52,507 bases of DNA from Syntrophobacterales bacterium (GCA_023512475.1 JAILZL010000019.1:1-52507), one strand, 5' to 3'; positions 16,532 to 25,554 are shown, numbered from the stretch's first letter. Notes: generated from the letters alone by a model not told the origin. Numbers and translations: made by a program.

Positions 16532-16556
16532 ACAAAAAAGGCCCCCGAGGGGGCCG
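16532..16556 (-). terminator. Rho-independent terminator after TPR paralogue 2
   Basis: On the minus strand the hairpin GGCCCCCTCGGGGGCC is followed by TTTTTTGTG. It lies between the two paralogues, so they are largely separate transcripts. Confidence 0.9.
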
Positions 16557-16579
16557 GCAGAGGGCGGCGCGGCATGGTG

Positions 16580-17071
16580 CTACTGTCTCGGCCCCCTGCC
16601 CGCCAGGGGGTCGGGGGACATATATTGCTTAACCATCTCCAGGTTCATGAGAACCAAAGGCGCCAGTTCCTGATTACCGGTGCCGGCGCTGACGGGCCGG
16701 AAGGCCACGCAAATGCCCCCCACCTGACAGACCCGGTTCACCTGCACCATGTAGCCTTTGGCCCGGGGCAGCGCCTGATTGAGGTAGGTGTCCGCCTTGT
16801 CAAACTTCTTGGCCTTGACCATGATGGCGGCCAGATTGTTCAGCGCCAGGGGATTGCCGGGATCCTTCTGCAGGACTTTCTCCAAAATCTTCTGAGCTTC
16901 AGCGTACTTGCCCTTTTCCATCAGCTCAAAGCTGTCGACCAGGGCCTTATTGATGTCCATCTCTCCGGCGGGTGCGGCGGCCTGCTTGGCCTTGGCGGCC
17001 CAGCCCATTCCGACACCGCCCAGCACCAGCACCATCATCAGACAAGTAACTAAAACGGCTGTTCTTTTCAT
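16580..17071 (-). CDS. Small exported TPR protein, paralogue 2
   Basis: 163 residues. The signal peptide is MKRTAVLVTCLMMVLVLGGVGMGWA. After a short Ala/Lys linker come TPR units (YAEAQKILEKVLQKDPGNPLALNNLAAIMVKAKKFDKADTYLNQAL) and then YMVQVNRVCQVGGICVAFRP. The overall order and the C-terminal cysteine block match the gene directly downstream. ATG 17071 has GAGG nine bases upstream. The pair looks like a lineage-specific duplication. It is exported to the periplasm or outside; no enzyme motif is seen. Confidence 0.75.
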   Translation of the reverse strand: MKRTAVLVTCLMMVLVLGGVGMGWAAKAKQAAAPAGEMDINKALVDSFELMEKGKYAEAQKILEKVLQKDPGNPLALNNLAAIMVKAKKFDKADTYLNQALPRAKGYMVQVNRVCQVGGICVAFRPVSAGTGNQELAPLVLMNLEMVKQYMSPDPLAGRGPRQ

Positions 17072-17187
17072 GCAAACCTCTCGTGTGGAAGGTGAAGTGC
17101 GCTTTATGCCGCCCCCGTGCCTTAAGGTTAGGGCTTTTTCCCAGGTTGTCAATGGCAGGGGGGAATTATTGCGGCGACGGAAGGGCC

Positions 17188-18024
17188 TCAATCCCGCAGG
17201 CGGGGATCAATGGCCTCCCGCACCCCCTCCCCCAGCAGGTTGTAGCTGAGCACCGTGATCAGAATGGCCAGGCCCGGAAAGACCGACAGCCACCAGGCGA
17301 TCTCCAGGGAGTCCTTGCCGGCGGTGAGCATGTTGCCCCAACTGGGGGTGGGCGGCTGCACCCCCAGCCCCAGGAAGCTCAGGGCGCTTTCAGTGAGGAT
17401 GGCCCCGGCCACCCCCAAAGTGGCGGAGACCATCACCGGCGCCAGGGCGTTGGGAAGCAGGTGCCGCCAGATGAGGCGGAAATCCGAGGCCCCCAGGGCC
17501 CGGGCCGCCAGGACGAACTCCCGTTCCCTCAGCGACAGAAACTCCGCCCGCACCAGCCGCGCCACCCCCATCCAACTGGTGAGCCCGATGACCACCATGA
17601 TGTTCCAGATGCTGGGCTCCAGCACCGCGATCACCGCCAGGATGAGAAAGAAGCTGGGGAAGCAGAGCATCAGGTCCACCAGGCGCATAAGGAGAAAATC
17701 CACCCAGCCGCCATAAAAGCCGGCCACCGACCCCAAAAACAGCCCGATGAGGGTGGCCAACCCCACGGAGACAAACCCCACCTTGAGGGACACCTGGGAG
17801 CCGTAGATGATGCGGGACAGCACATCCCGGCCCAGGTTGTCCGTGCCCAGCCAGTGCTCCCGGCTGGGAGGCATGAGCACCGCCTCCAGGTCAATGTAGC
17901 CCGGATCATAGGGCGCCAGCCAGGGGGCCGCCAGCGACACCACAAACATCCCCGCCACCAGGACCAGCCCGGTCATGGCCAGGCGGTTGCGCCGAAACCG
18001 CTGCCAGAATTCCCGTCCGTGCAT
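17188..18024 (-). CDS. Peptide/nickel-type ABC transporter permease (DppC/OppC family)
   Basis: 278 residues, five to six membrane helices. After a first helix comes the family loop YDPGYIDLEAVLMPPSREHWLGTDNLGRDVLSR, typical of DppC/OppC, and near 190-210 the EAA coupling motif LGASDFRLIWRHLLPNALAPVMV. It forms the inner-membrane channel together with the DppB-type protein encoded upstream on the same strand. The gap to that gene is 188 bases. No binding protein and no ATPase gene is adjacent, so the substrate cannot be guessed. ATG 18024 gives the usual short N-terminus. Confidence 0.93.
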   Translation of the reverse strand: MHGREFWQRFRRNRLAMTGLVLVAGMFVVSLAAPWLAPYDPGYIDLEAVLMPPSREHWLGTDNLGRDVLSRIIYGSQVSLKVGFVSVGLATLIGLFLGSVAGFYGGWVDFLLMRLVDLMLCFPSFFLILAVIAVLEPSIWNIMVVIGLTSWMGVARLVRAEFLSLREREFVLAARALGASDFRLIWRHLLPNALAPVMVSATLGVAGAILTESALSFLGLGVQPPTPSWGNMLTAGKDSLEIAWWLSVFPGLAILITVLSYNLLGEGVREAIDPRLRD

Positions 18025-18212
18025 ACCCTCAGCCGCCCTCCGGGAACGGACCCACCCATGGATACGAGACTTTACCCCAGCCTCTGGAAGCGGCGGCCGG
18101 GAATCGCAGGCCCCGGGCCCCCTCTCCCAGGCCCTCTCCCCACCGCACAACGGGGCTCGGGAGTCGGGAAGAAGGGTCCACGCTCCCCGACCCTCCCGGC
18201 CCATATTCCATG

Positions 18213-19187
18213 CTAGCCGGCCCGGATCCGGGGGTCGGCCAGGGCGTAGCCCAGATCGGCCAGAAGGTTCCCCAACAGAGTCAGCACCGCGCCGATGACC
18301 AGCTCCCCCATGACCAGGGGGTAATCCCGGGCCATGACCGCGCCGTAAAAGAGCTGCCCCATGCCGGGGATGGCGAAGATGGACTCGGCGATGACGCTGC
18401 CGCCGATGAGGCCGGGCACCGACAGCCCCAGGATGGTGATCACCGGCAGAAGGGCGTTTCTCAAGGCGTGTTTGAAGATCACGGTGCGCTCCGGCAACCC
18501 CTTGGCCCGGGCGGTGGTGATGTAGTCCTGGCGGATGACCTCCAGCATATTGCCCCGCATGTAGCGGGACATGCCCGCCAGTCCGCCGAAGGCGGAGACA
18601 ATGACCGGCAGTACCAGATGCGCGGCCACGTCCTGAATCTTCTGCCACCAGGTGAGCTGGCGGAAGTGCAGGGAGGTGAGCCCCGAGATGGGGAGCCAGT
18701 CCAGATACACCCCGAAGAACATAATGAGGAGCAGGGCCAGCCAGAAGCCGGGCATGGCAAAGCCGAAGAAGACCAACAGGGTGGTGGCCCGGTCAAAAAG
18801 GGAGTGGGGCCGGGTGGCGGAGAGGACCCCAATGGGAATGGCCACCACCAGGATGAGACTCAAAGCCAGGAGGTTGATGGACACAGTGATGCCGATGCGT
18901 TCCCGGATCTTGTCCCACACCGGGCGGCGGTCCGGGGAGAAGGAGCGGCCGAAATCCAGCACCGCCACCCGTTTCAGCCAGCGCCAGTACTGCACCATCA
19001 GAGGCTGATCCAGGCCGTAGAGCTCCCGCAGGCGCTGCTGGGCCTCCAGGCTGGCCTTGGGGTTAAGGGTGGTCTGGATCTCGGTGGGGGTGCCCGGTGC
19101 CAGCTGGATGACCACAAAGGACACCAGAGTGATCCCCAGGAGCATGGGGGGCATGAGCAGGAGGCGCTTGAGGAGATAGGTCCACAT
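18213..19187 (-). CDS. Peptide/nickel-type ABC transporter permease (DppB/OppB family)
   Basis: 324 residues from ATG 19187. The N-terminal helix [26 protein letters not shown] is the standard DppB/OppB start. The EAA loop is [27 protein letters not shown], and the protein ends in ADPRIRAG. The start choice follows the family; a GTG at 19232 would add 15 residues and overlap the divergent gene at 19233. It works as partner of the downstream DppC-type permease. Confidence 0.93.
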   Translation of the reverse strand: MWTYLLKRLLLMPPMLLGITLVSFVVIQLAPGTPTEIQTTLNPKASLEAQQRLRELYGLDQPLMVQYWRWLKRVAVLDFGRSFSPDRRPVWDKIRERIGITVSINLLALSLILVVAIPIGVLSATRPHSLFDRATTLLVFFGFAMPGFWLALLLIMFFGVYLDWLPISGLTSLHFRQLTWWQKIQDVAAHLVLPVIVSAFGGLAGMSRYMRGNMLEVIRQDYITTARAKGLPERTVIFKHALRNALLPVITILGLSVPGLIGGSVIAESIFAIPGMGQLFYGAVMARDYPLVMGELVIGAVLTLLGNLLADLGYALADPRIRAG

Positions 19188-19232
19188 GCCGGTAACGTTG
19201 CTTTTTGGTCCTTTCAGGGTTATGGTGGGCAC

Positions 19233-19649
19233 GTGCGTACCGATCGCAGACTGTGGATCCCGGCCTGTGCGGCCTGGCTGGTGATGGTGGCCGCGGCCAT
19301 GGCCAACGGTGCCCTGCGGGAGCTGTGGCTCACCCCCCGGCTGGGGGACCCCCTTGCCCGCGGCCTCAGCTCCGTCACCCTGGCCCTGGCGATTTATGCC
19401 CTCATCGAGCTTTTTCTCACCTGGCGTCCCGGCCCCTACACCGACCGGGAGCTATGGGGCCTCGGCGTCTTCTGGACCGCCCTCAGCCTGTTGTTTGAGT
19501 TCGGCCTGGGGCTTCTGCTCCTGGGCCGGACACCGGCCGACATGCTTCAGGAGTACAATCTCCTCGCCGGCCGGCTGCTCCTCCTGGTCTGGCTGGCCAC
19601 CCTGTTCGGCCCCTGGCTGGCGGGCCGGCGCCGGCGGCCCCGGGGGTGA
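19233..19649 (+). CDS. Hypothetical small integral membrane protein
   Basis: 138 residues from GTG 19233. Four hydrophobic helices are evident ([75 protein letters not shown]), with a basic C-terminus RRRRPRG. It is divergent from the dppB-type gene, and the two starts are very close, so they likely share a control region. I do not recognise a family. Confidence 0.65.
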   Translation: MRTDRRLWIPACAAWLVMVAAAMANGALRELWLTPRLGDPLARGLSSVTLALAIYALIELFLTWRPGPYTDRELWGLGVFWTALSLLFEFGLGLLLLGRTPADMLQEYNLLAGRLLLLVWLATLFGPWLAGRRRRPRG

Positions 19650-19716
19650 CCCTCCTTGGGGACTGGACCTCACAATAGCCCACTTCCTCCCGGTTGGCAA
19701 GGCGGGCGCCTGCCTC

Positions 19717-20943
19717 TCATTCATACCGCAGGGTGTCGATGGGACTCAGTTTGGCCGCCTGATGAGCCGGAAAATAGCCGAAGAAGATGCCCACCGCGGC
19801 GGACAGGCCCAGGGCCGCCAGACCCACCAGGGGCGAGGTGGCGATGGGCCAGTCCATGAAATATCCCACCAGATGGGCCGTCCCCACTCCCAGCAGAATG
19901 CCGAGGAGGCCGCCGGTGAGGCTCAGGACCACGGCCTCGGTGAGGAACTGGAGGAGGATGTCCCGGTTGCGGGCCCCCACCGCCATCCTCAGGCCGATCT
20001 CCCGGGTGCGCTCTTTGACGGAGACGAGCATGATGTTCATGATGCCGATGCCGCCCACCACCAGGGAGACGGAGGCGATGGCCCACAGCAGCAGACTGAC
20101 GGTGCGCACCGTGGCTTCCCGGGCGGCCATGAGCTCGGCGAAGTTGGCCACCGAATAGTCCTTCTCCATGAAGCGCCGGGCCCGGTGGCGCTGGGCCAGG
20201 AGGCGGTCCACCTCTTCTTCCGCGGTCTTCAGGGTCTCCGGGCCGGTGGCGGAGACCAGGATGAAGCGCACCACCCCGGGAAGGGCGGTGCCGAAGAGGC
20301 GGCGCTGGGCGGTCTCCAGGGGCACCAGGATGACGTCATCCTGGTCCCGGCCGCTGGCGCTCCGCCCCTTGGGGGCCATCACCCCAATGACCACAAAGGG
20401 CTGGTTGCGGATGCGGATGGTCTGGTGCACCGGATCGGCGGCTCCGAAGAGCTGCTGGCGCACCGTGGCCCCCAACACCGCCACCTTGGCGGCCCGGGCC
20501 CCTTCGGTGGCGGTGAAGAAGCGGCCCAGCTCCATCTCCACCTGGCGCACCTCCTGGTATTCCGGGGTGGTGCCGTTGACGATGGTGGACCAGTTCCGGG
20601 GGCCGGCCACCACCTGGGCCACCTCCCCCCACACCGGCGCCACCGCCTTCACCGAGGGGATTTCCCGGGCGATGGCCTGGGCGTCCCCCACCGTGAGGGT
20701 GGGCGCGGTGCCCAGCCCCAGGCGCAGGCCGCCGGCGGTGGTGGCCCCGGGAAGCACCATGAGGAGATTGGCCCCCACGCTGGCGATCTCCCGGGCCACC
20801 TGCTGGCGGGCCCCGGTGCCCAGGGCCACCACCACCACCACCGCCCCCACGCCGATGATGATCCCCAGGGCGGTGAGGAAGCTCCGGAGTTTGTGCACCC
20901 GGAGGGAGAAGAGGGCCGTCTTGACACAGGTGGCGAATGTCAT
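19717..20943 (-). CDS. MacB/FtsX-type ABC transporter permease
   Basis: 408 residues. An N-terminal membrane helix (FLTALGIIIGVGAVVVVVALGTGA) is followed by a periplasmic MacB core domain of about 220 residues and a C-terminal FtsX unit with three helices, including the motif GGIGIMNIMLVSVKERTREIGLRMAVGAR. This is the mechanotransmitting permease of a tripartite efflux or lipoprotein-transport system. The cognate ATPase and membrane-fusion protein are not adjacent, which is unusual because they normally sit in one operon. ATG 20943 matches the family start. Confidence 0.92.
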   Translation of the reverse strand: MTFATCVKTALFSLRVHKLRSFLTALGIIIGVGAVVVVVALGTGARQQVAREIASVGANLLMVLPGATTAGGLRLGLGTAPTLTVGDAQAIAREIPSVKAVAPVWGEVAQVVAGPRNWSTIVNGTTPEYQEVRQVEMELGRFFTATEGARAAKVAVLGATVRQQLFGAADPVHQTIRIRNQPFVVIGVMAPKGRSASGRDQDDVILVPLETAQRRLFGTALPGVVRFILVSATGPETLKTAEEEVDRLLAQRHRARRFMEKDYSVANFAELMAAREATVRTVSLLLWAIASVSLVVGGIGIMNIMLVSVKERTREIGLRMAVGARNRDILLQFLTEAVVLSLTGGLLGILLGVGTAHLVGYFMDWPIATSPLVGLAALGLSAAVGIFFGYFPAHQAAKLSPIDTLRYE

Positions 20944-21077
20944 ATAGCTTAGGCCGAGTGTGCGTCCGGGAGCGGACTTCAGGGTCGCAGGCCCTGTTCC
21001 CTTCCGGACGGGGCGGAACGCTGGGGTGGCCATGGTGCCGCCTTATTCCATTATATCCTGGCCAAGGGAGGGATGCC

Positions 21078-21527
21078 ATGCGGGCGGTGGTGCAGCGGGT
21101 GAAGGAGGCCTGGGTGCGGGTGAACGGGGAGGAGGTGGCCCGCATCGGCCCGGGGATGCTGGTGCTGGCCGGGGTGGCGGCGGACGACACCGAGGCGGAC
21201 GCGGAGGCCCTGGCCCGGAAGCTGGCCCACCTGCGCCTCTTCCCTGAGGGTGAGCGTCTGATGCACCTCTCCCTTCTGGATCTGGGCTATGAGGCCCTGG
21301 TGGTGAGCCAGTTCACCATCCTGGGGGACTGCCGCAAGGGCCGGCGGCCGTCCTTTGAGGCCGCGGCGCCGCCGGAGCAGGCCGAGAGGCTGTATGAGGA
21401 GCTGGTGCGGCGCCTGGGGGAGCTGGGGATTCGCACCGCCACCGGGCGCTTCCGGCAGATGATGGAGGTGGGGCTGATCAACGACGGCCCGGTGACCCTG
21501 CTCCTGGACACCAAGAAGGCGTTTTGA
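21078..21527 (+). CDS. dtd: D-aminoacyl-tRNA deacylase
   Basis: 149 residues, the standard size. The two active-site motifs are SQFTILGDCRKGRRPSF (about 77-93) and the cross-subunit loop NDGPVTLLLD near the C-terminus (Gly-Pro motif). It hydrolyses D-amino acids or glycine from mischarged tRNA. The ATG is preceded by GGGAGGG. It is convergent with the gene at 21726, and both share the terminator at 21677-21704. Confidence 0.96.
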   Translation: MRAVVQRVKEAWVRVNGEEVARIGPGMLVLAGVAADDTEADAEALARKLAHLRLFPEGERLMHLSLLDLGYEALVVSQFTILGDCRKGRRPSFEAAAPPEQAERLYEELVRRLGELGIRTATGRFRQMMEVGLINDGPVTLLLDTKKAF

Positions 21528-21676
21528 GCGGAGATGGCGGCAAAGGGCTTATGAAAAACGGGGCCCGGGATCGCGGTCTCCTGCCCTCTTTCCCGCCCTC
21601 CCCCCATCTTTATCTCAGATGTCCGGCCTTTGGTCCGGTCCCGCTCCTCCCCCCTCTGAGATCCACCGGTCCAAAC

Positions 21677-21704
21677 AAAAAGGGGCAGAAGATTGCCCCT
21701 TTTT
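21677..21704. terminator. Bidirectional terminator between dtd and the 21726 gene
   Basis: The stem AAAAAGGGGCA / TGCCCCTTTTT with a six-base loop has A and T runs on both sides, so it serves both convergent genes. Confidence 0.92.
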
Positions 21705-21725
21705 CATTCCTGCCGGTCTCCCCCT

Positions 21726-22154
21726 TTACCCCACATCCTGCTCCACCGGGAGGGAGGCTTTCCGCTTCTTGATGCGTTTCTTCAGTTTTTTGCTGGGGGC
21801 CCGGGGTTCCTCCTTGCGGATTTCCACCACGAAATCATAGGACTTGCAGAAGAGCTGGTATTTGTCGGGGTCGACCTGGACCTTTTCGCAGTGGAAGGGT
21901 TGACCGTCCACATAGCCGATGAAATTGAAGTGCTCCGACCACACCCGGTATTCCACCCAGCCCTTGGCCGGCACGGTGATGGTTCCCATACTGTTCAGGG
22001 AAGGGACCTCCACGTCCCGGGCGGTATAATTCCGGATGACGCCCACAAAGGGGTTGTCGGGCTGCACCGGGGTCACCACGGCCGTGGCCTGGGCTCCGCC
22101 GGTACTCATCGCTACCAGGAGCAGCGCCGTCACCAAAAGAGTCGATCTCCGCAT
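21726..22154 (-). CDS. Hypothetical exported protein
   Basis: 142 residues. Signal peptide MRRSTLLVTALLLVAMSTGGAQA. The mature part of about 85 residues looks all-beta (FVGVIRNYTARDVEVPSLNSMGTITVPAKGWVEYRVW) with two cysteines (FHCEKV, LFCKSY) spaced about 18 apart that could pair. The C-terminal tail is strongly basic (PSKKLKKRIKKRKASL). I do not recognise it. It has a good ribosome site (GAGGGGGAT) and stands alone. Confidence 0.72.
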   Translation of the reverse strand: MRRSTLLVTALLLVAMSTGGAQATAVVTPVQPDNPFVGVIRNYTARDVEVPSLNSMGTITVPAKGWVEYRVWSEHFNFIGYVDGQPFHCEKVQVDPDKYQLFCKSYDFVVEIRKEEPRAPSKKLKKRIKKRKASLPVEQDVG

Positions 22155-22284
22155 ATCCCCCTCCCTCTGGTCTCCCCTTTTGACCAGCCATACACCCGAA
22201 GGTCGGCAGCTGTCAAGGAAAAAGGTTGATTTTTGCCAGGGACGCCCTCCTCATGTCGGGGGCGGGACGTGACTCCCGAAAGTC

Positions 22285-23355
22285 TCAGCTGATCTTCTCC
22301 CCGGTCAGGGCGGCCACTTCGGCGAGCAGGACCGCCAGGAGCTCCTCTTCCGGCACCTGGCGCACCAGCTCCCCCTTTTTGAACAGGGCCCCCACCCCCT
22401 TGCCCCCGGCGATGCCCACGTCCGCCTCCCGGGCCTCCCCGGGGCCGTTGACCACGCAGCCCATGATGGCCACCTTCAGGGGCCGGGTCACGGCGAGGAG
22501 CCGCCGCTCCGCCTCCTCCGCCAGCCCGAAGAGGTCGATCTGGCAGCGGCCGCAGGTGGGGCAGGAAATGATCTCCACCCCCCGCTCCCTCAGGTGTAGG
22601 GCCCTAAGGATCTCAAAGCCCACCCGCACCTCCTCCACCGGGTCCCGGGTGAGGGAGACCCTCAGGGTGTCGCCGATGCCCTCGGCCAACAGCAGGCCGA
22701 TCCCCAGGGCCGATTTCACCGTGCCGGCGATGAGGCCCCCCGCCTCCGTTACCCCCAGGTGCAGGGGATAATCCACCTCCGCCGCCAGCTGCCGGTAGGC
22801 CGCCACCGTCACCAGAACATCGGAGGATTTGAGGGAAATCTTGAAATCAAAAAAGCCCCAGTCCTCAAATTGGCGCACCCAGCGCCGGGCGCTCTCCACC
22901 AAGGCGGCGGCGGTGGGGCCGCCGTGGCGGGCCAGGATGTCCGCCTCCAGAGAGCCGGCGTTCACCCCCAGCCTCAGGGGCACACCCCGCTCCTGACAGG
23001 CCCGGACCACCACCCGGGTCTTCTCCGCGCCCCCCAGGTTGCCGGGATTGATGCGGATGCAGTCGGCCCCGGCCTCCAGGGCCGCCAGGGCCAGCCGATA
23101 ATTGAAGTGGATGTCGGCAATGAGGGGCACGGGGCTGTGCCGTTTCACCTCCCCCAAGGCCGCCGCCGCCTCCCGGTCGGGCACCGCCAGGCGCACCAGA
23201 TCGCAGCCTGCGGCCGCCAGGCGCCTCACCTGGGCCAGGGTAGCGGCCACATCATGGGGGTCGGTGTTGGTCATGGACTGCACCGAGATGGGCGCGCCGC
23301 CCCCCACCTGCACCGATCCCACCCAAATCGCCCGACTTTGGCGCCGGGGAATCAT
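22285..23355 (-). CDS. ispG: 4-hydroxy-3-methylbut-2-enyl diphosphate synthase
   Basis: 356 residues, the short bacterial form of IspG (GcpE), which makes HMBPP in the MEP isoprenoid pathway. The barrel part has VQSMTNTDPHDVAAT, PLIADIHFNYRLAL and RINPGNLGG. The [4Fe-4S] ligands are in SCPTCGRC and GCVVNGPGE. The ATG at 23355 gives the usual IPRRQSRAIWVGSVQVGG start. A perfect 12-bp hairpin lies 28 bases before the start codon. Confidence 0.97.
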   Translation of the reverse strand: MIPRRQSRAIWVGSVQVGGGAPISVQSMTNTDPHDVAATLAQVRRLAAAGCDLVRLAVPDREAAAALGEVKRHSPVPLIADIHFNYRLALAALEAGADCIRINPGNLGGAEKTRVVVRACQERGVPLRLGVNAGSLEADILARHGGPTAAALVESARRWVRQFEDWGFFDFKISLKSSDVLVTVAAYRQLAAEVDYPLHLGVTEAGGLIAGTVKSALGIGLLLAEGIGDTLRVSLTRDPVEEVRVGFEILRALHLRERGVEIISCPTCGRCQIDLFGLAEEAERRLLAVTRPLKVAIMGCVVNGPGEAREADVGIAGGKGVGALFKKGELVRQVPEEELLAVLLAEVAALTGEKIS

Positions 23356-23382
23356 TGACAGCCTCCTATGGCGTGACGGAGA

Positions 23383-23427
23383 GGGGGAACAGGGGTCACG
23401 GCCTGTGCGCCCACTCCCTGTTCCCCC
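23383..23427 (-). promoter_or_regulatory. Perfect 12-bp hairpin in the ispG leader
   Basis: GGGGGAACAGGG (23383-23394) and CCCTGTTCCCCC (23416-23427) form an exact inverted repeat with a 21-base loop, in the untranslated region just before ispG. There is no T run, so it is not a simple terminator. It may be a regulatory RNA hairpin or an operator; the sequence resembles the GC-rich half of the dispersed intergenic repeat. Confidence 0.55.
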
Positions 23428-23691
23428 CATCCCTGGCCAGGGGGAAGGACATCGGGAGGGGAGCCCGCCAGGGCGGCTGCCCCCAGACCCAGCCTTCACC
23501 GCCTGAGCCATCCGGTGGTTCATTTCATTTTACCCCCAAGGGCCCGGCCAGGGCAAGGAAGCGGCCGGGACGGCCGGCCCCTCCCGGGCGCTTTTCCTGC
23601 GGGCGGCAGTTTTTGCCGCTACCCGGGAACCCCCGGGGGCGCCATACGGCTATTTCCTTGAGATAATTGACATTTCTCGATCTGCGGCCTC

Positions 23692-23707
23692 TGGCATGTC
23701 CTTTGCT
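23692..23707 (+). promoter_or_regulatory. Sigma-54 promoter of the fliK-flgD-flgE operon
   Basis: TGGCATGTCCTTTGCT matches the -24/-12 consensus TGGCAC-N5-TTGCW. The invariant GG (23693-23694) and GC (23705-23706) are exactly 12 bases apart. It lies 41 bases before the fliK ATG. Control by RpoN and a flagellar enhancer-binding protein is the usual scheme for hook genes, which supports the call. Confidence 0.8.
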
Positions 23708-23747
23708 CTGTTCCTGGCTGACCTGATCGGGCAAGGAGCCCCCGCCG

Positions 23748-25511
23748 ATGCATGCCGGAAGCGCCGCCGTCATCTGTCCCACCCCCGCCAGCCCCCGGAG
23801 GGCCCAGGGCGCCGCCCGCCCGGCCCCGGATCTCTTCCAGGCCTGTTTTCAGGGCCGCCTGCTGCAGCACCTCCACAAGCAAGGCAAAACCGGAACCGCC
23901 CCGGCCAGGCTGCAGGACAGCCGGCCCGGCCCCCCGGGGCCCCAGAGGCGCCCCTCGGCCGAGATGGTGCGCCCCGGGCGCCGGCGGCCGGACCCGTCGT
24001 CATCCCTGGGCGCGGCAGAGGCGGTCATTCCGCCGGAAAGGATCCCGGAGCTGGCTCAACGCCTGACCGCCGCCGGGGTGCCACCGACGCGGGTGCAGGA
24101 ATTTTTGGCCCGGCCCCAGGTGCAGGAGCAGGGGGTGAGCCTGGCGGAGGTCCGGGAGTTTTTCCCGGAGCTGGCGGGAGGGCGGGAGAAAGGCCCCGGA
24201 GCTGGCCCCCCGGGAGAGCCGGCGGTGCTGGCGGAGCTCCTGGAGCTTTTGGCCGCATCCCCCGGCGGCGGAGTGAAAATCCCCGGGGAACGGCGGCCGG
24301 AGGCCCAGCTCCTGCTTGCGGCCGCGGGCCTGAGCTCCGAACAGGCCGCCCGCCTGCTGTGGCATCCCGGGACGGCGGACCATGGCCTGACCCCCGAGCA
24401 GGTGCGGTCCCTGTGGCTTCAGGCCCACACCCCCCGGGAGGCTGCCGGCGCCGGCTCGCCGACGCCCCCGGCCTGGCGGCAGCTGTGGCAGAAGCTGCAG
24501 CTCCCGGCGGAGGCCTGGCCGGACCTGAAGGCGGCCTTGCAATTCCTGGGGGTTTCCCCGGACCAGCTGGCCCGCCTGGAGGAATCCGCTGCCACCGGCA
24601 TCCCCCTCGCGCAGGTGTGGCGGCTGCTGCAGAACCCCCCGGGGGAGCAGGACGCCCCCCAAACCCCGGAGGAGCTGGCCCGGGGGCTGGCGGAGCGCCT
24701 GGAGCCGGACCCGCACCGGGCCGCGGAGGCCTGGGCGGGGCTCTTGCGGCAGGCCGGACTCTCGGAGGAGATGGTGGCCCGCCTCTGGGGCGGGGTGAGT
24801 CCCGGCTCCACCGCGGAGCTCCGAGCCCGCCTCCTGAAACTGGCCCCGGAGCCGGAGCCGCCGCCGGCCCAGGACAGCCCCAAACCCCTGTACCTGCCGG
24901 CCCGGCTGCAGGTGGAGCCCCTGCCCCGGCAAACCGGGGGGGAAGAGCGGTCCGCGGAGCAGGGGACCGGAAACCCGTCCTTTGCCGGTCACCCGACGCC
25001 CTCCCCTGCCCCGGGCGGTCCGGAGGGCGCTTACGCCGCGGCGGCCCAGGAATTACCGCCCGTTATGGTCCCCTTCCCGGGAGGCCCGCCCGGTCCGGCA
25101 CAGGCTTATCCCGCCTGGCGCCAGGCCGTCTGGTCGCAGATTGAAAATACGGTCCTGCAGCACCTGCAGCCGGGCCGGACCCAGGTGAGTCTCACCCTCA
25201 GCCCCCCGGAGCTGGGCCGGGTGGAGCTCACCCTGGAGCTGCAGGGCCAGCGGCTGCTGGTGCAGGCCCTGGTCTCCCGGCCGGAGGTGGCGGAGCTGGC
25301 CCAGGCGCAGGTGGAGCAACTGGTGCAGGCCCTCTCCCGCCAGGGGCTCATCCTCAGCCAGTTCCAGGTGCAGATGCCCCCCCTCCCCGGCACGGCGGTG
25401 GCCGCTGCCACCCCCGGCGGCCGGTCGGGCTTCCGGCGCCCGGAGGACGGCTCCCCTCACCACCACGCCTCCCGCCCCCGGGGGCCCCGGGGGGTGGATG
25501 TGGTGGCCTGA
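23748..25511 (+). CDS. fliK: Flagellar hook-length control protein
   Basis: 587 residues. The C-terminal domain (about 470-545) has the FliK/Flg_hook pattern QVSLTLSPPELGRVELTLEL followed by VQALVSRPEVAELAQAQVEQL and LSRQGLILSQFQVQ, the part that flips the export switch when the hook is complete. The N-terminal 450 residues are the ruler part. They are very rich in Pro, Ala, Gly and Glu and contain helical repeats of the form PxELAxxLxxAGxxPxxVxEFL. AAGGAG lies nine bases before ATG 23748. The order fliK-flgD-flgE and the sigma-54 promoter fit a hook operon. Confidence 0.92.
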   Translation: MHAGSAAVICPTPASPRRAQGAARPAPDLFQACFQGRLLQHLHKQGKTGTAPARLQDSRPGPPGPQRRPSAEMVRPGRRRPDPSSSLGAAEAVIPPERIPELAQRLTAAGVPPTRVQEFLARPQVQEQGVSLAEVREFFPELAGGREKGPGAGPPGEPAVLAELLELLAASPGGGVKIPGERRPEAQLLLAAAGLSSEQAARLLWHPGTADHGLTPEQVRSLWLQAHTPREAAGAGSPTPPAWRQLWQKLQLPAEAWPDLKAALQFLGVSPDQLARLEESAATGIPLAQVWRLLQNPPGEQDAPQTPEELARGLAERLEPDPHRAAEAWAGLLRQAGLSEEMVARLWGGVSPGSTAELRARLLKLAPEPEPPPAQDSPKPLYLPARLQVEPLPRQTGGEERSAEQGTGNPSFAGHPTPSPAPGGPEGAYAAAAQELPPVMVPFPGGPPGPAQAYPAWRQAVWSQIENTVLQHLQPGRTQVSLTLSPPELGRVELTLELQGQRLLVQALVSRPEVAELAQAQVEQLVQALSRQGLILSQFQVQMPPLPGTAVAAATPGGRSGFRRPEDGSPHHHASRPRGPRGVDVVA

Positions 25512-25554
25512 CCGGCGGCTGGAGAAATACCTTCCCTTCCGTCGGTCAAAGGAA

